A DNA stretch of 64,000 bases, taken from assembly GCA_004020315.1 (NCBI GenBank), contig SAQG01000023.1:1-64000 (forward strand), given 5' to 3'. Positions within the stretch are counted from its first letter, which is position 1, and every line of letters begins with the position of its first letter. The translations under genes were made by a program, and so were the position numbers. The notes under the pieces are model-generated. The model was not told the DNA's origin and did no database searches. It saw nothing but the letters and a program-made list of their open reading frames with translations. The DNA comes from Mesorhizobium sp. Its GTDB lineage: Bacteria; Pseudomonadota; Alphaproteobacteria; Rhizobiales; Rhizobiaceae. Shown piece after piece: positions 15,856 through 24,334 of the stretch.

Positions 15856-16512
15856 TCAAGCGCCCGTGACGTGAGGCAGAAGTTCAAGCGCACCTCGATA
15901 GATCATGTCGCCAGCTACGTAGAGGATGACCACCAGCCCGACATAGGCAATCCAACGGTGCTTCTGAAGCAGATTGGCAATGAGGTTCGCAGCAATGCCC
16001 ATCAGCGCGACGGAGAGGACAAGGCCGAAGATCAGCACGTTCGGATGGTCGCGCGCAGCACCCGCTACCGCCAGAACATTGTCGAGCGACATGGAGACGT
16101 CGGCGATGATGATCTGCCAGGTTGCCTGCGTCAGGGTCTTGCGTGGAGCTTTGCCAGCCACGATGCCGTCGTAGTCGACGTCACTTCCCGAAAGCGCTTC
16201 GATCGCCTGTGTCTCCTGCGCATGGTTTTGCCGGAGTTCGCGCCACATCTTCCAGCATACCCACAACAGCAATATACCGCCGGCGAACAGCAAACCGACA
16301 ATCTGCAGGAGCTGGGTTGTCACGGCCGCAAAGCCGATGCGCAGAACGGCCGCTGCGATTATACCAACGACGATTGCGTTTCTGCGCTGCTCTTTGGGTA
16401 GTCCGGCCGCGGCAAGGCCGATAACGATGGCATTGTCGCCGGCCAGCACCAGGTCGATCATGATGACCTGCAGCAGAGCGGTCATTGCTTCAGGACTGAA
16501 AAATTCTGTCAT
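15856..16512 (-). CDS. TerC family integral membrane protein
   Basis: A 218-residue protein with about seven membrane helices. The two family repeats are seen in IDLVLAGDNAIVIGLA (about 20-35) and IADVSMSLDNVLAVAG (about 135-150), each with conserved Asp/Asn in the membrane. TerC/Alx/YjbE proteins are linked to Mn2+ export or metal loading of exported proteins. AAGGG precedes the ATG. No yybP-ykoY (Mn2+) riboswitch could be recognised in the leader. The convergent neighbour ends at a shared terminator. Confidence 0.92.
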   Translation of the reverse strand: MTEFFSPEAMTALLQVIMIDLVLAGDNAIVIGLAAAGLPKEQRRNAIVVGIIAAAVLRIGFAAVTTQLLQIVGLLFAGGILLLWVCWKMWRELRQNHAQETQAIEALSGSDVDYDGIVAGKAPRKTLTQATWQIIIADVSMSLDNVLAVAGAARDHPNVLIFGLVLSVALMGIAANLIANLLQKHRWIAYVGLVVILYVAGDMIYRGALELLPHVTGA

Positions 16513-16910
16513 ACGGCACCCTTGCGTTCAGCTAGGGGTGACGCGGCTTGCGAGCATAACCGTAGAGCAACGCGGACACCGCGTATGACAGGAGAAATGC
16601 CGCTACAGCTGAAGAAAACTCAAAGCCAGGCCACCCGGATTGGAATTCCAGTCCGACATCACAGTCCTGATGGACTGCCAGAGGGGCCCGGCCTGGTGGC
16701 ACCTAGCTATTGCCGTAAGCGCAAAAACTCAAGGCTTAATTGTTGATCCGCATATGCGGCATCGAGCTCGGCACGTTTCGTTGGGCCAAGTCGCTCGAGC
16801 ACGCGGCCATTGAACGGGCCGGCAGCCGCAAGTAGACTGATACGGTGGGCTTCGGTCAGTTTCTGCAATGCCCGATCTGCGACCGTCGATGGCGATGAAG
16901 GAAATCCGTC
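16513..16910. other. Intergenic stretch between divergent transporter genes
   Basis: Four hundred bases with no supported gene. It should hold the promoters of the TerC and antiporter genes. Only loose inverted repeats were seen (CCAGGCC near 16627 with GGCCTGG near 16691). Confidence 0.5.
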
Positions 16911-18020
16911 TTGGCTGCTCATCGACGACCGATCGGCCAATATCTGTTCCCAATCGGCTCCTTGGGCCTGGCCGCACTCATTCATTTCGGCGCCGCGTCG
17001 ATCGAGAATTCGCCGCTTTCGATCAAGGGCCTGGCATTGATTGTGGTCGCTATCTTCATCTTCGCGACCGTGTTTGTGGTTTTGCATCATGCAGAAGCCG
17101 TCGCACTGCGGCTCGGTGAACCTTATGGCACGCTGCTGTTGACGTTTTCGGTGACGGCCATCGAAGCATCGGTCATCGTTTCGATGATGCTGCATGGCGA
17201 GAACAACCCGACGCTGGCACGCGAATCCGTGTTTTCGACGGTCATGATCGTATGCGCTGGTGTGGTCGGGGTCTGCCTCACCCTGGGTGGGCTGAAGCAT
17301 CGGTATCAGGACATAAAACGACAGGGCACCAATGCTTCCCTTGCCGTCATTATGGCGCTGACGGTTCTTACGCTGGTCCTTCCAAACTACACTCTTGCAA
17401 CAAGCCCCGGTACGTTTTCCGCATCGCAACTCGCTTTCGTCAGCGTTCTTTCAATTCTCCTCTATGGCGCGTTCGTCTTTGCCCAGATGGTGCGCCATCG
17501 GGGCGATTTTATCGAGGATTTGACGTCCAGCACGGAACATGAGGAGCATGTATCTGAGGGCGAGAAAGTGACCACCAACGTGCTCCTTTTATTTGTCGGA
17601 CTGGCAGGGATCGTTCTTCTAACCGAGCAGGTGGCCGGCAGCATCGAGAATGGGCTCGCCTTTCTTGAAGTTACTCAAGCGGACGCAATCGTGGGCTTCT
17701 TCGTCGCTACGCTTGTGCTTATGCCGGAGGCGGTGTCGGCGGTTCGGGCAGCGCTCAATAACGAACTTCAGCGAGGGCTGAATGTCGCCCTCGGCTCCGC
17801 CTGCGCCACAATCGGGCTGACAATCCCGGCAATCGGTGCGGCGAGCCTACTCACAGGACGAAGCCTGACCCTTGGTCTGGGCCCGGGGGATACCGTGCTT
17901 CTCCTCCTCGCGCTTGCCATCAGCATCGTGAGCTTTGGGACGGGCCGAACAACGATGCTGACGGGGCTCGTTCATCTCGTCGTGTTTGTCGCTTATCTGT
18001 TCCTTATCTTCGTGCCCTAG
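16911..18020 (+). CDS. Ca2+/H+ antiporter-like protein (CaCA family, ChaA type)
   Basis: A 369-residue protein with about eleven membrane helices. The two CaCA alpha repeats are seen: HHAEAVALRLGEPYGTLLL followed by TAIEASVIV (about 59-90), and VATLVLMPEAVSAVRAAL with LGSACATIGLTIPAIG (about 262-305). An acidic stretch in the middle (SSTEHEEHVSEGE) is typical. It would exchange Ca2+ (or Na+/K+) for protons at the inner membrane. The start is TTG, supported by GAAGGAA eight bases upstream. Together with the TerC gene it forms a cation-handling pair. Confidence 0.9.
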   Translation: MAAHRRPIGQYLFPIGSLGLAALIHFGAASIENSPLSIKGLALIVVAIFIFATVFVVLHHAEAVALRLGEPYGTLLLTFSVTAIEASVIVSMMLHGENNPTLARESVFSTVMIVCAGVVGVCLTLGGLKHRYQDIKRQGTNASLAVIMALTVLTLVLPNYTLATSPGTFSASQLAFVSVLSILLYGAFVFAQMVRHRGDFIEDLTSSTEHEEHVSEGEKVTTNVLLLFVGLAGIVLLTEQVAGSIENGLAFLEVTQADAIVGFFVATLVLMPEAVSAVRAALNNELQRGLNVALGSACATIGLTIPAIGAASLLTGRSLTLGLGPGDTVLLLLALAISIVSFGTGRTTMLTGLVHLVVFVAYLFLIFVP

Positions 18021-18100
18021 AACAACTTGGGACACATGGTGGTGACTAGTCTAATGCGGGGCGTGTCCTATCGATTTCGCACACATAGCTGGCCTTGCAG

Positions 18101-18895
18101 CTACTGGACCTTTGAGCGCAAGCGATCCGTTACGAACTCCATCAACACCACGATGACGAAGATCACGAGAATGATGGTCGAGGCATTCCTGTATTGGAAA
18201 AGATCGAACGCAACCTTCAACTCCTGGCCGATGCCACCGGCTCCGACAAGGCCGAGAACAACGGACGAGCGCACTGACTTTTCAAGCGCAAACAGCGTGG
18301 TGTTTATCAGGGACGGCATAGCGTCAGGCAGAACTGCCCCGCAGAGGACGGAGAACCGACTGGCGCCGATTGCAAACAGCGCTTCCTGAGGTCTTTTGTC
18401 GGCATCCTCCATTGCCTCGGCGAAGAACCGCCCGCAAAAACCGATCGTATCGACGACGATGGTCATGGTTCCAGCAACCGCCCCGAGACCAACGGCTGAC
18501 ACGAACAGAAGCGCCCAGACCAAATCTGGAACGGTCCTGAACAACGAGACCAGGATCCTGGAGATATGCCGGAACGGGCCGAGCGGGGTTATGTCCCTGG
18601 CCGAGAGCCAGGCAAATGGCAAGCTCAGGACTACACCGATTGCAGTTCCCACGAGCGCTATCTGAAAGGTTTCGATTATGCGCCAGAAAACCCGCAGGAG
18701 GAAACCTGGCTCGAAATTTGGGGGTATCATGCGGCCGACGAGATTGGCCATGCGGGGCACTCCGCCTGCCAATTGTTCAGGCGAGGGTGCGACCTGCCCG
18801 GCGGAAACGATCACGAGAGCGACCAAAGCAACTGCGAAGCTGAAAGTGACGGGCGAGATCGATGGAACCCGGCTCGGCGAAGCGCGGTCATGCAT
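18101..18895 (-). CDS. phnE: Phosphonate ABC transporter permease PhnE
   Basis: A 264-residue inner-membrane permease with about six helices. The cytoplasmic EAA loop is seen as EALFAIGASRFSVLCGAVLP (about 168-187). It matches PhnE in length and in the ending ALEKSVRSSVVLGLVGAGGIG. It overlaps the end of phnC by eight bases, so the two are translationally coupled. Only one phnE is present. It completes the importer with PhnD and PhnC. Confidence 0.93.
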   Translation of the reverse strand: MHDRASPSRVPSISPVTFSFAVALVALVIVSAGQVAPSPEQLAGGVPRMANLVGRMIPPNFEPGFLLRVFWRIIETFQIALVGTAIGVVLSLPFAWLSARDITPLGPFRHISRILVSLFRTVPDLVWALLFVSAVGLGAVAGTMTIVVDTIGFCGRFFAEAMEDADKRPQEALFAIGASRFSVLCGAVLPDAMPSLINTTLFALEKSVRSSVVLGLVGAGGIGQELKVAFDLFQYRNASTIILVIFVIVVLMEFVTDRLRSKVQ

Positions 18896-19637
18896 CGAAG
18901 ACGTCTTTCAGATCAGCGCGGGTCACCTGCGCCGTTGGCCGGTCGAAGAAGACTTTGCCCGCCTTGAGGGCTATCATGCGATCAGAATAGTCGAGAGCAT
19001 GTTCCATGTCGTGGGTGGTATAGACCAAGGTAATTGCGTGTTCTTGGGTGAGCTCGGAAAAAACTCGCATCACATCGTGTCCAGCCGCCGGATCGAGACT
19101 TGCCGCCGGTTCGTCTGCTATCAAAAGCTTCGGACGCCGGATCAGCGCCCGGGCGATCGCCACCCGCTGCGCCTGCCCTCCAGAAAGCGCGTCGGCGCGG
19201 GCGCCTGACTTGCCGAGAAGCCGTACGTCGGCGAGTGCCTGCATCGCCTCCTCGCGCCAGTGTTGCTTTGCTATAGAATGATGCCAGCCGCGCCAGCCGC
19301 CGGGCAGCCCGAGCTTCCCCTGCAAAACGTTAGTAAGAACGGATTGGCGGCTAACCAAACCGTGGTGCTGGAAGACAAATCCAATCTGCCTGCGGATGCG
19401 CCGCAACTGGGCAGCGGATGGCGCCGAGCGGAAAGTTTCGCCGAGTGTGACGACCTCGCCACCGCTCGACGGTAAAAGGCCGATAAGGCATTTGAGCAGC
19501 GTGGATTTTCCGGCGCCGTTCGAGCCAATCAAGGCAACCCGTTCGCGCGATGCTACGTTGAGGCCGATATTGGAGAAAATGACCTTTCCGTTCGCATAGC
19601 TCTTCGCCAGATCGTGCGCGCGAATGATTGCTGTCAT
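18888..19637 (-). CDS. phnC: Phosphonate ABC transporter ATP-binding protein PhnC
   Basis: A 249-residue ABC ATPase. Walker A is GSNGAGKST (about 37-45), the signature is LSGGQAQRVAIARAL (about 150) and Walker B is LLIADEPAASLDP (about 170). A 92-base gap separates it from phnD and it overlaps phnE. AAGAGGT precedes the ATG. It powers uptake of phosphonates (or related P compounds such as phosphite); the exact ligand cannot be read from the ATPase. Confidence 0.95.
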   Translation of the reverse strand: MTAIIRAHDLAKSYANGKVIFSNIGLNVASRERVALIGSNGAGKSTLLKCLIGLLPSSGGEVVTLGETFRSAPSAAQLRRIRRQIGFVFQHHGLVSRQSVLTNVLQGKLGLPGGWRGWHHSIAKQHWREEAMQALADVRLLGKSGARADALSGGQAQRVAIARALIRRPKLLIADEPAASLDPAAGHDVMRVFSELTQEHAITLVYTTHDMEHALDYSDRMIALKAGKVFFDRPTAQVTRADLKDVFDA

Positions 19638-19729
19638 AGTGACCTCTTGGCCGTGACCGGCCCAGACCGGGATTACGAAGTAAGCCGGCGGTTAGCCGAC
19701 GGTCTTTGCGATGAAGCAAACGGCAGGCC

Positions 19730-20590
19730 TCAGTTTACGAAATCGGTGAAGCTTTCGATTCCGATCGTGCGATACATCGAGCGGACATAATCGTAGTCCG
19801 AGTCCTTGATATCGGTCAGGAAGAAACCACCCTTGAATTTCTGGTTGTCTTCGCCTGTCAGGATCGCTTTCATCAGCTCGTTGCCGTTTTTCGCAAAGGC
19901 ATCGCGGACCTTGACGAATACGTCGTCTGAGATGTCCTTACGAGCGACAAGGATGTCGTTCGGCAGATCTCGGCCCCGTGCGATTACCGCGAAGGCGATG
20001 TCAGGGAACGCTTCCCGGATCGAGTTCAGATGGCCGAAATTCAAGCCAATGGCGGCGATGTCGCCGCGGATGAGAGCCTCAGCCGCGATGTTGCGCGATA
20101 TGATCACTGGCTCGTAGTCGGTGGCATATTTCAGGTTGAAATCGGCCAGCGCCTGCGCCGGGCCAAGGTGCTGGGAGGTGGAGCCGACTGAGCCGAATGC
20201 GACCTTCTTGCCCTTCAAGTCTTCAACCGAGCGGATCGGTCCATTCGCCAGTACGGCGATCTGAGCGAAATAATCGGGGCGCTGCCAGGCAACAACAATC
20301 TTCGGCTGGCTTAATTCCTTCATGACCACGTATTCTGCAGGACCTGTCAGGACAAGATCGACCTGCCCGGAATTCATGGCCTCGACGGCGGTGGTCCGCG
20401 AACTGACTGGAAACAGTTCGACATCCAGGCCGGTCGCCTCTTCGAGAGCGATCTGGAAAGCGCCGAATTCCTGCTGAAGAGCCTCCAGTCCCTCCATGTC
20501 GGTTACTGCGAATTTCACCGGTTCCGCAAAAACTGGAAGGGCGGAGGCAAGCGTCAGGACGAGTGCGGTTGCGATGGTGCGGATCATCAT
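19730..20590 (-). CDS. phnD: Phosphonate ABC transporter substrate-binding protein PhnD
   Basis: A 286-residue periplasmic binding protein with a signal peptide ending ...ALPVFA (1-22). The family patches are TDMEGLEALQQEFGAF, SSRTTAVEAMNSGQVDLVLTG shortened here to its core VDLVLTGPAEYVV, and VAFGSVGSTSQHLGP. It is shorter than E. coli PhnD (338), so its ligand preference may differ: phosphonate, phosphite or methylphosphonate are possible. It is first in the phnDCE unit, preceded by an operator-like and a Pho-box-like site. Confidence 0.93.
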   Translation of the reverse strand: MMIRTIATALVLTLASALPVFAEPVKFAVTDMEGLEALQQEFGAFQIALEEATGLDVELFPVSSRTTAVEAMNSGQVDLVLTGPAEYVVMKELSQPKIVVAWQRPDYFAQIAVLANGPIRSVEDLKGKKVAFGSVGSTSQHLGPAQALADFNLKYATDYEPVIISRNIAAEALIRGDIAAIGLNFGHLNSIREAFPDIAFAVIARGRDLPNDILVARKDISDDVFVKVRDAFAKNGNELMKAILTGEDNQKFKGGFFLTDIKDSDYDYVRSMYRTIGIESFTDFVN

Positions 20591-20600
20591 TTTTCCTTTG

Positions 20601-20612
20601 CTGTATAGACAG
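20601..20612. promoter_or_regulatory. PhnF-type operator
   Basis: The imperfect palindrome CTGTATAGACAG contains GTATAGAC, which fits the GTxTAxAC pattern of UTRA/HutC-type GntR regulators and, from memory of the PhnF literature, the core of the mycobacterial PhnF site. It lies 11 bases before phnD, in the divergent phnD-phnM gap, so PhnF (21884-22669) is the likely ligand. A second GTATAC lies at 20634-20639. Confidence 0.6.
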
Positions 20613-20646
20613 GAAACTGTTACCCGCTAATCCGTATACGCAGCAG

Positions 20647-20664
20647 ATGACGTGCTCGTGACAT
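20647..20664 (-). promoter_or_regulatory. Pho-box-like site
   Basis: On the minus strand two seven-base half-sites, ATGTCAC and ACGTCAT, are separated by four bases. This fits the PhoB consensus CTGTCAT-N4-CTGTCAT with five of seven matches each. It lies about 60 bases upstream of phnD, so phosphate starvation control is plausible. Confidence 0.45.
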
Positions 20665-20705
20665 TCGTCGGCGCCACCGGCAGCCTTTTCTTTTTGAGGG
20701 ATACA

Positions 20706-21887
20706 GTGAACTGGCATATCCAGGGTGGTCGCGTCCTTACCGACAAGGGACTTGCAACGGCAGACCTGAGCATTGCCGGCGGGATACTGTCAGAGGTACA
20801 AGCGCCCAATACATCCATAATCGACGCCGATGGTCTGCTCGTGCTTCCGGGAATCGTCGATATCCACGGCGACGGCTTCGAGCGGCAAATCATGCCACGG
20901 CCGGGCGTCCGCTTCGACACCGCGCTGGCGCTGAAAGATACCGACCGCCAGCTTGTTGCCAATGGAGTAACTACAGCCTTTCACGGCGTCACGGTGTCAT
21001 GGGAGCCCGGACTTCGCTCGCTCGAAGCTGCCAAGCAGCTGATCGGCGCGCTCTGTGATCTCCGCGATACTCTTAGCTGCGATACGCGTGTGCATCTGCG
21101 CTGGGAGACCTTCGCGCTTGATCAGATGGCGCAGGTCGTACAATGGCTGTCTCTCTCGCCGCGACCGATCATCGCTTTCAACGATCATACGACCGGGTCG
21201 GTATTGAACGGCACAATCGCCCGCAAGATCGGCCAGATGGCCGAACGGTCCGGCTTGAGCCGGGAGGAATACATGACGTTGCTCGACCAGATTTGGTCCC
21301 GCCGGGCCGAGGTAGCGATCGCGATCGGGAAGCTGGCCGCGACTGCACGGGCCAATGGCAATGTGCTTCTTGCCCATGACGAAGCGTCTCCCGAGGAACG
21401 TATATATTTCCGCGGTCTCGGTGCAAGGGCTTCGGAATTTCCGCTGACGCTCGAAACGGCGAAAGCCGCGCGGCAAATGGGTGAGGATGTGATCCTCGGC
21501 GCGCCCAACGTCGTGCGCGGCGGCAGCCACAATGGTGTGCTAAACGCCACAGAGGCCATCAGAGCCGGCCTCTGCACGGTGCTGACCAGTGACTACCACT
21601 ATCCTTCGCCTCTGCATGCGGCCTTCAGGCTGTCTTCTCCGGGCGCGAGCGATTTCCCCCTGATCTGGAATCTGGTCTCGGCAAATCCTGCCCGGGTAGC
21701 CGGCCTTGACGATCGCGGATCGCTTGTTGCCGGCCGGCGGGCGGATCTGATCCTCGTCGATGCCGGCGATCCGGAGCATCCGCGTGTGGTGGCCACCATG
21801 GTTCACGGACAAATTGTCTATTCCTCTGGACTCCCGCGCGTAGACCGACGGTCGGCACAACGATGGCCGGTGAACGAGACTTCATGA
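20706..21887 (+). CDS. phnM: PhnM: alpha-D-ribose 1-methylphosphonate 5-triphosphate diphosphatase
   Basis: A 393-residue amidohydrolase-fold enzyme. In C-P lyase metabolism PhnM removes pyrophosphate from ribose 1-phosphonate 5-triphosphate. The metal site is seen in VDIHGDGFER (about 70) and in later His/Asp positions (FNDHTTGS, LAHDEAS, VLTSDYHYPSPLHA). It ends with a dihydroorotase-like LVAGRRADLILVD. GTG at 20706 is chosen because GAGGG precedes it; the frame continues to 20652. The C-P lyase core genes phnGHIJKL are not in this window. phnF overlaps its stop. Confidence 0.92.
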   Translation: MNWHIQGGRVLTDKGLATADLSIAGGILSEVQAPNTSIIDADGLLVLPGIVDIHGDGFERQIMPRPGVRFDTALALKDTDRQLVANGVTTAFHGVTVSWEPGLRSLEAAKQLIGALCDLRDTLSCDTRVHLRWETFALDQMAQVVQWLSLSPRPIIAFNDHTTGSVLNGTIARKIGQMAERSGLSREEYMTLLDQIWSRRAEVAIAIGKLAATARANGNVLLAHDEASPEERIYFRGLGARASEFPLTLETAKAARQMGEDVILGAPNVVRGGSHNGVLNATEAIRAGLCTVLTSDYHYPSPLHAAFRLSSPGASDFPLIWNLVSANPARVAGLDDRGSLVAGRRADLILVDAGDPEHPRVVATMVHGQIVYSSGLPRVDRRSAQRWPVNETS

Positions 21888-22669
21888 ACCAGAATACGAA
21901 AATCCCAACACCACACGAGCGCAGCGGCAATCGCCTTCTGGCTTTTGACGGGCTGGTCTTTCGGCCACGCAGCGATACGCCAATCTGGCAGCAGATCTAC
22001 GACCACATCTTCGATCTGATAGAGAGCGGCTGTCTTCCGCCGGGCTGCCAGCTTCCCGGGGAAACGCATCTGGCGGAGAAGCTCGCGGTTACCCGCATTA
22101 CACTTCGCCGGGCGCTGCAGCAGTTACAGCATGAGGGCCATCTCACCGCCCGCAAGGGCGTCGGTATCTTCGTGCGAAACCTACCCTCGACATTCACTGT
22201 TCGCGACGGACAGCGCTTTCTCGACAATTTCGAAGCCCACGGCCAGGAAATCGGCACCCAGACGCTGCTGATTGTTCGGGAACCGGCCGAACCGGCGGTG
22301 GCGGAACGGTTGCGTCTCGCACCTGATACCACCATTATCCGGCTGTGCCGGATCAGAACATCCGATAGGCAGCCGGTTTACGTCAACACCAAAGTCTTTC
22401 CAGCCCATCTTTTTCCCGATTTCGAGCAGAGATACGACGTGCGTCAGTCGGTGACCGATGTTTTCCGCGCGCATGGCATCGAGAATTACCGGCGGGCCGA
22501 GACGCGCATCAGTGGCGGCTTTGCATCCCCCGATGAAGCGGAAATCCTGCGGCTTACGCCCGGAACACCAGTATTCCGCATCAATGCCGTCAACGAAGAC
22601 CGCAACGGCGTGCCAATCGAATGGACCCGCGGCTGCTGGCCGCTAACGTCCGTCGAATTCGTGTTCTGA
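21884..22669 (+). CDS. phnF: Phosphonate regulator PhnF (GntR/HutC family)
   Basis: A 261-residue repressor: winged helix about 33-100 (PIWQQIYDHIFDLI, ETHLAEKLAVTRITLRRAL) and UTRA ligand domain about 120-255 (ENYRRAETRISGGFAS, ending EWTRGCWPLTSVEFVF). The ending pattern is that of PhnF. Its ATG overlaps the phnM stop (ATGA), so the two are coupled. It most likely represses phnDCE and phnM through the GTATAGAC site between them. Confidence 0.92.
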   Translation: MNQNTKIPTPHERSGNRLLAFDGLVFRPRSDTPIWQQIYDHIFDLIESGCLPPGCQLPGETHLAEKLAVTRITLRRALQQLQHEGHLTARKGVGIFVRNLPSTFTVRDGQRFLDNFEAHGQEIGTQTLLIVREPAEPAVAERLRLAPDTTIIRLCRIRTSDRQPVYVNTKVFPAHLFPDFEQRYDVRQSVTDVFRAHGIENYRRAETRISGGFASPDEAEILRLTPGTPVFRINAVNEDRNGVPIEWTRGCWPLTSVEFVF

Positions 22670-22777
22670 TTCTGGCGCGATGGCGCGGTCAGTATGCTCT
22701 TCGCCTCAGCCCATGGTCCTGAAGCGTAGCGATCAGCACGACCAGCCGAAGATGTCGGTCGGCCATTGGGTCGGCCT

Positions 22778-23233
22778 TTAGACAGATACCACAAGCCGGT
22801 CGAGAAAAGGCCGCTGGCCAATAAGCATCTTTTCCCGGGCCATATCGAGGCCGAACCACCCTGCGCGATCGATCTCTGGAAAGGATTGTATGCGGCCGCT
22901 GCGCGGCGGCCATTCCATCTCGAACATGTTGCTTCGCAAAGTGCCGGCGTCGAAATCGCCTTCGATGCCGAAGGCCGTAATAAGCTTGCCGCCGCGCTGG
23001 CGCAGCTCTCCCAACGGAAGCAGTGCTCCCGTGAGCTCCCAGCCGGTTTCCTCCACAAATTCGCGACGCGCCGCAGCTTCCGGCTGTTCGTCATCAGCAT
23101 ACTCACCCTTTGCGATCGACCAAGCGCCAAGATCGCGGGTTTGCCAAAACGGCCCGCCCGGATGGACAAGCAACACCTGCAGTTCGTTGGTCGATCTGCG
23201 GTAAGGCAGGATGCCCGCACTTCTTTTCGCCAT
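22778..23233 (-). CDS. NUDIX hydrolase
   Basis: A 151-residue Nudix protein with a perfect box G-x5-E-x7-REUxEExGU: GEYADDEQPEAAARREFVEE spans most of it (about 43-62), followed by TGW. It starts with AGILPYRRS and has GPFWQTRDLGAWSIAKG before the box, like the YfcD/MutT-like DNA-mismatch or NTP-cleaning subgroup. It hydrolyses a nucleoside diphosphate linked to some group; substrate unknown. Not linked to the neighbouring phn genes by strand. Confidence 0.93.
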   Translation of the reverse strand: MAKRSAGILPYRRSTNELQVLLVHPGGPFWQTRDLGAWSIAKGEYADDEQPEAAARREFVEETGWELTGALLPLGELRQRGGKLITAFGIEGDFDAGTLRSNMFEMEWPPRSGRIQSFPEIDRAGWFGLDMAREKMLIGQRPFLDRLVVSV

Positions 23234-23533
23234 CGCCTCAAGCCGTCAGCTTCCAGCTTTCATCGCAGGTAGGCTGAACGGGATGTTCCCTCTGTCAATA
23301 GACTGCCCTGCCCTGCCCTGTGCCGATGCGACTGGTTACACCCCATCAATACGACACGAAACGATTGATGCCACTCCAGGCGATCAGCTTACGCCGCCAA
23401 AGGCCTATTCGCTCAAGCGACCGTGGCCATATGCACTGGAAATGATCCGATCCGCATGGATCGAGCGCGAACGTCAAACGGCGCTCGCCGTGGTGACAGA
23501 TGATCTCCTCGAGGCGAATCCGCTGTTACCAGG
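23234..23533. other. Intergenic stretch with a possible gene fragment
   Basis: A plus-strand frame here contains a protein-like patch (KRPWPYALEMIRSAWIERE, near 23410-23470) with natural codon use, but it has no ribosome site and runs on into the toxin gene on the other strand. It may be the end of a lost gene; no family recognised. Confidence 0.3.
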
Positions 23534-23971
23534 TCAAATCTCTGTTGTTGCTTGGCCGCCCCAGGGGTTGACGATACTCAGCCCCGCGGCCTCGAAAGGA
23601 CTGGTGTCGCTTGTCGCGATCATGAAGCCGCGTGCGGCGGCTGTGGCGGCGATGTAGCCATCAGCTTTGCCGATTGCCTTGCCGACCGCTTTGGCGTTCG
23701 CCGCCAGTTCGGCATAGGCTTGCGAAGCGTCAAGATCGAAGGGCAACACGCGCCCCATGAACAGCGGCAACACGTCCCGTTCCAGGCGTTCATACAAGGT
23801 CTCGCGGCGTTTTCCGGTAGGCAGCGCTGCGATACCGAAACGCAACTCGGCTACAGTGATGGCCGATAGATAGAGCGTTTCGACAGCCTGCGCGTCGATC
23901 CACGCCACGACACGCGGGTCGGGCGCGAGCTTCCACGGCTCGGAAATCACGTTTGTGTCGATGAGGATCAT
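23534..23971 (-). CDS. PIN-domain toxin, FitB/VapC type
   Basis: A 145-residue PIN RNase. Acidic metal ligands are visible: Asp5 in MILIDTNVIS, Glu near 43 in TVAELRFG, Asp near 104 in KADGYIAA and Asp near 122 in ATSDTSPF. The ending LSIVNPW is usual for the FitB group. It overlaps the antitoxin gene by four bases (ATGA), the standard order. The toxin would cleave RNA when free of the antitoxin. Confidence 0.93.
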   Translation of the reverse strand: MILIDTNVISEPWKLAPDPRVVAWIDAQAVETLYLSAITVAELRFGIAALPTGKRRETLYERLERDVLPLFMGRVLPFDLDASQAYAELAANAKAVGKAIGKADGYIAATAAARGFMIATSDTSPFEAAGLSIVNPWGGQATTEI

Positions 23972-24222
23972 TCAAACCTCATCGGCTCGGCTGGGGTCTT
24001 GTCGCGGAGCTGCCGTATTGCGTCCACGTCTTCATCCGCAAGTCCGGCCTCGCGGCCGATAGCGGCCAGGAGCGAGCCGAGCTTGACACGGCCTTCGGGC
24101 TTCGCGGCCTTCTCCAAGATGTCGCGGATTTCGGCTTCGGCGCTACGCCCGTGCATGGCTGCGCGCACCCGTAAGGCGCGGTGCACTTCGTCGGGTACGT
24201 TGCGGATTGTGATAGATGGCAT
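23968..24222 (-). CDS. FitA-like ribbon-helix-helix antitoxin
   Basis: An 84-residue antitoxin: ribbon-helix-helix DNA-binding N-terminus (PSITIRNVPDEVHRALRVRA) and a toxin-binding tail (LLAAIGREAGLADEDVDAI). It is first in the operon and should repress it together with the toxin. Imperfect repeats of GCATGC-like sequence lie upstream near 24240-24260 and may be the operator. Confidence 0.92.
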   Translation of the reverse strand: MPSITIRNVPDEVHRALRVRAAMHGRSAEAEIRDILEKAAKPEGRVKLGSLLAAIGREAGLADEDVDAIRQLRDKTPAEPMRFE

Positions 24223-24334
24223 TGCTTGCGAATCCTTGGATTGATTGGCATGCTTGCATTGTACGCATGTGCAATAAGGGGCGCAACCCGGTCGAAAGCA
24301 CCCTTAGTCCCGATCCACATTTACTCAAGCGAAC

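Noticed and set aside
16513..16620. yybP-ykoY manganese riboswitch before the TerC gene
   Set aside because: Expected from the family, but the conserved loop sequences could not be found in the leader.
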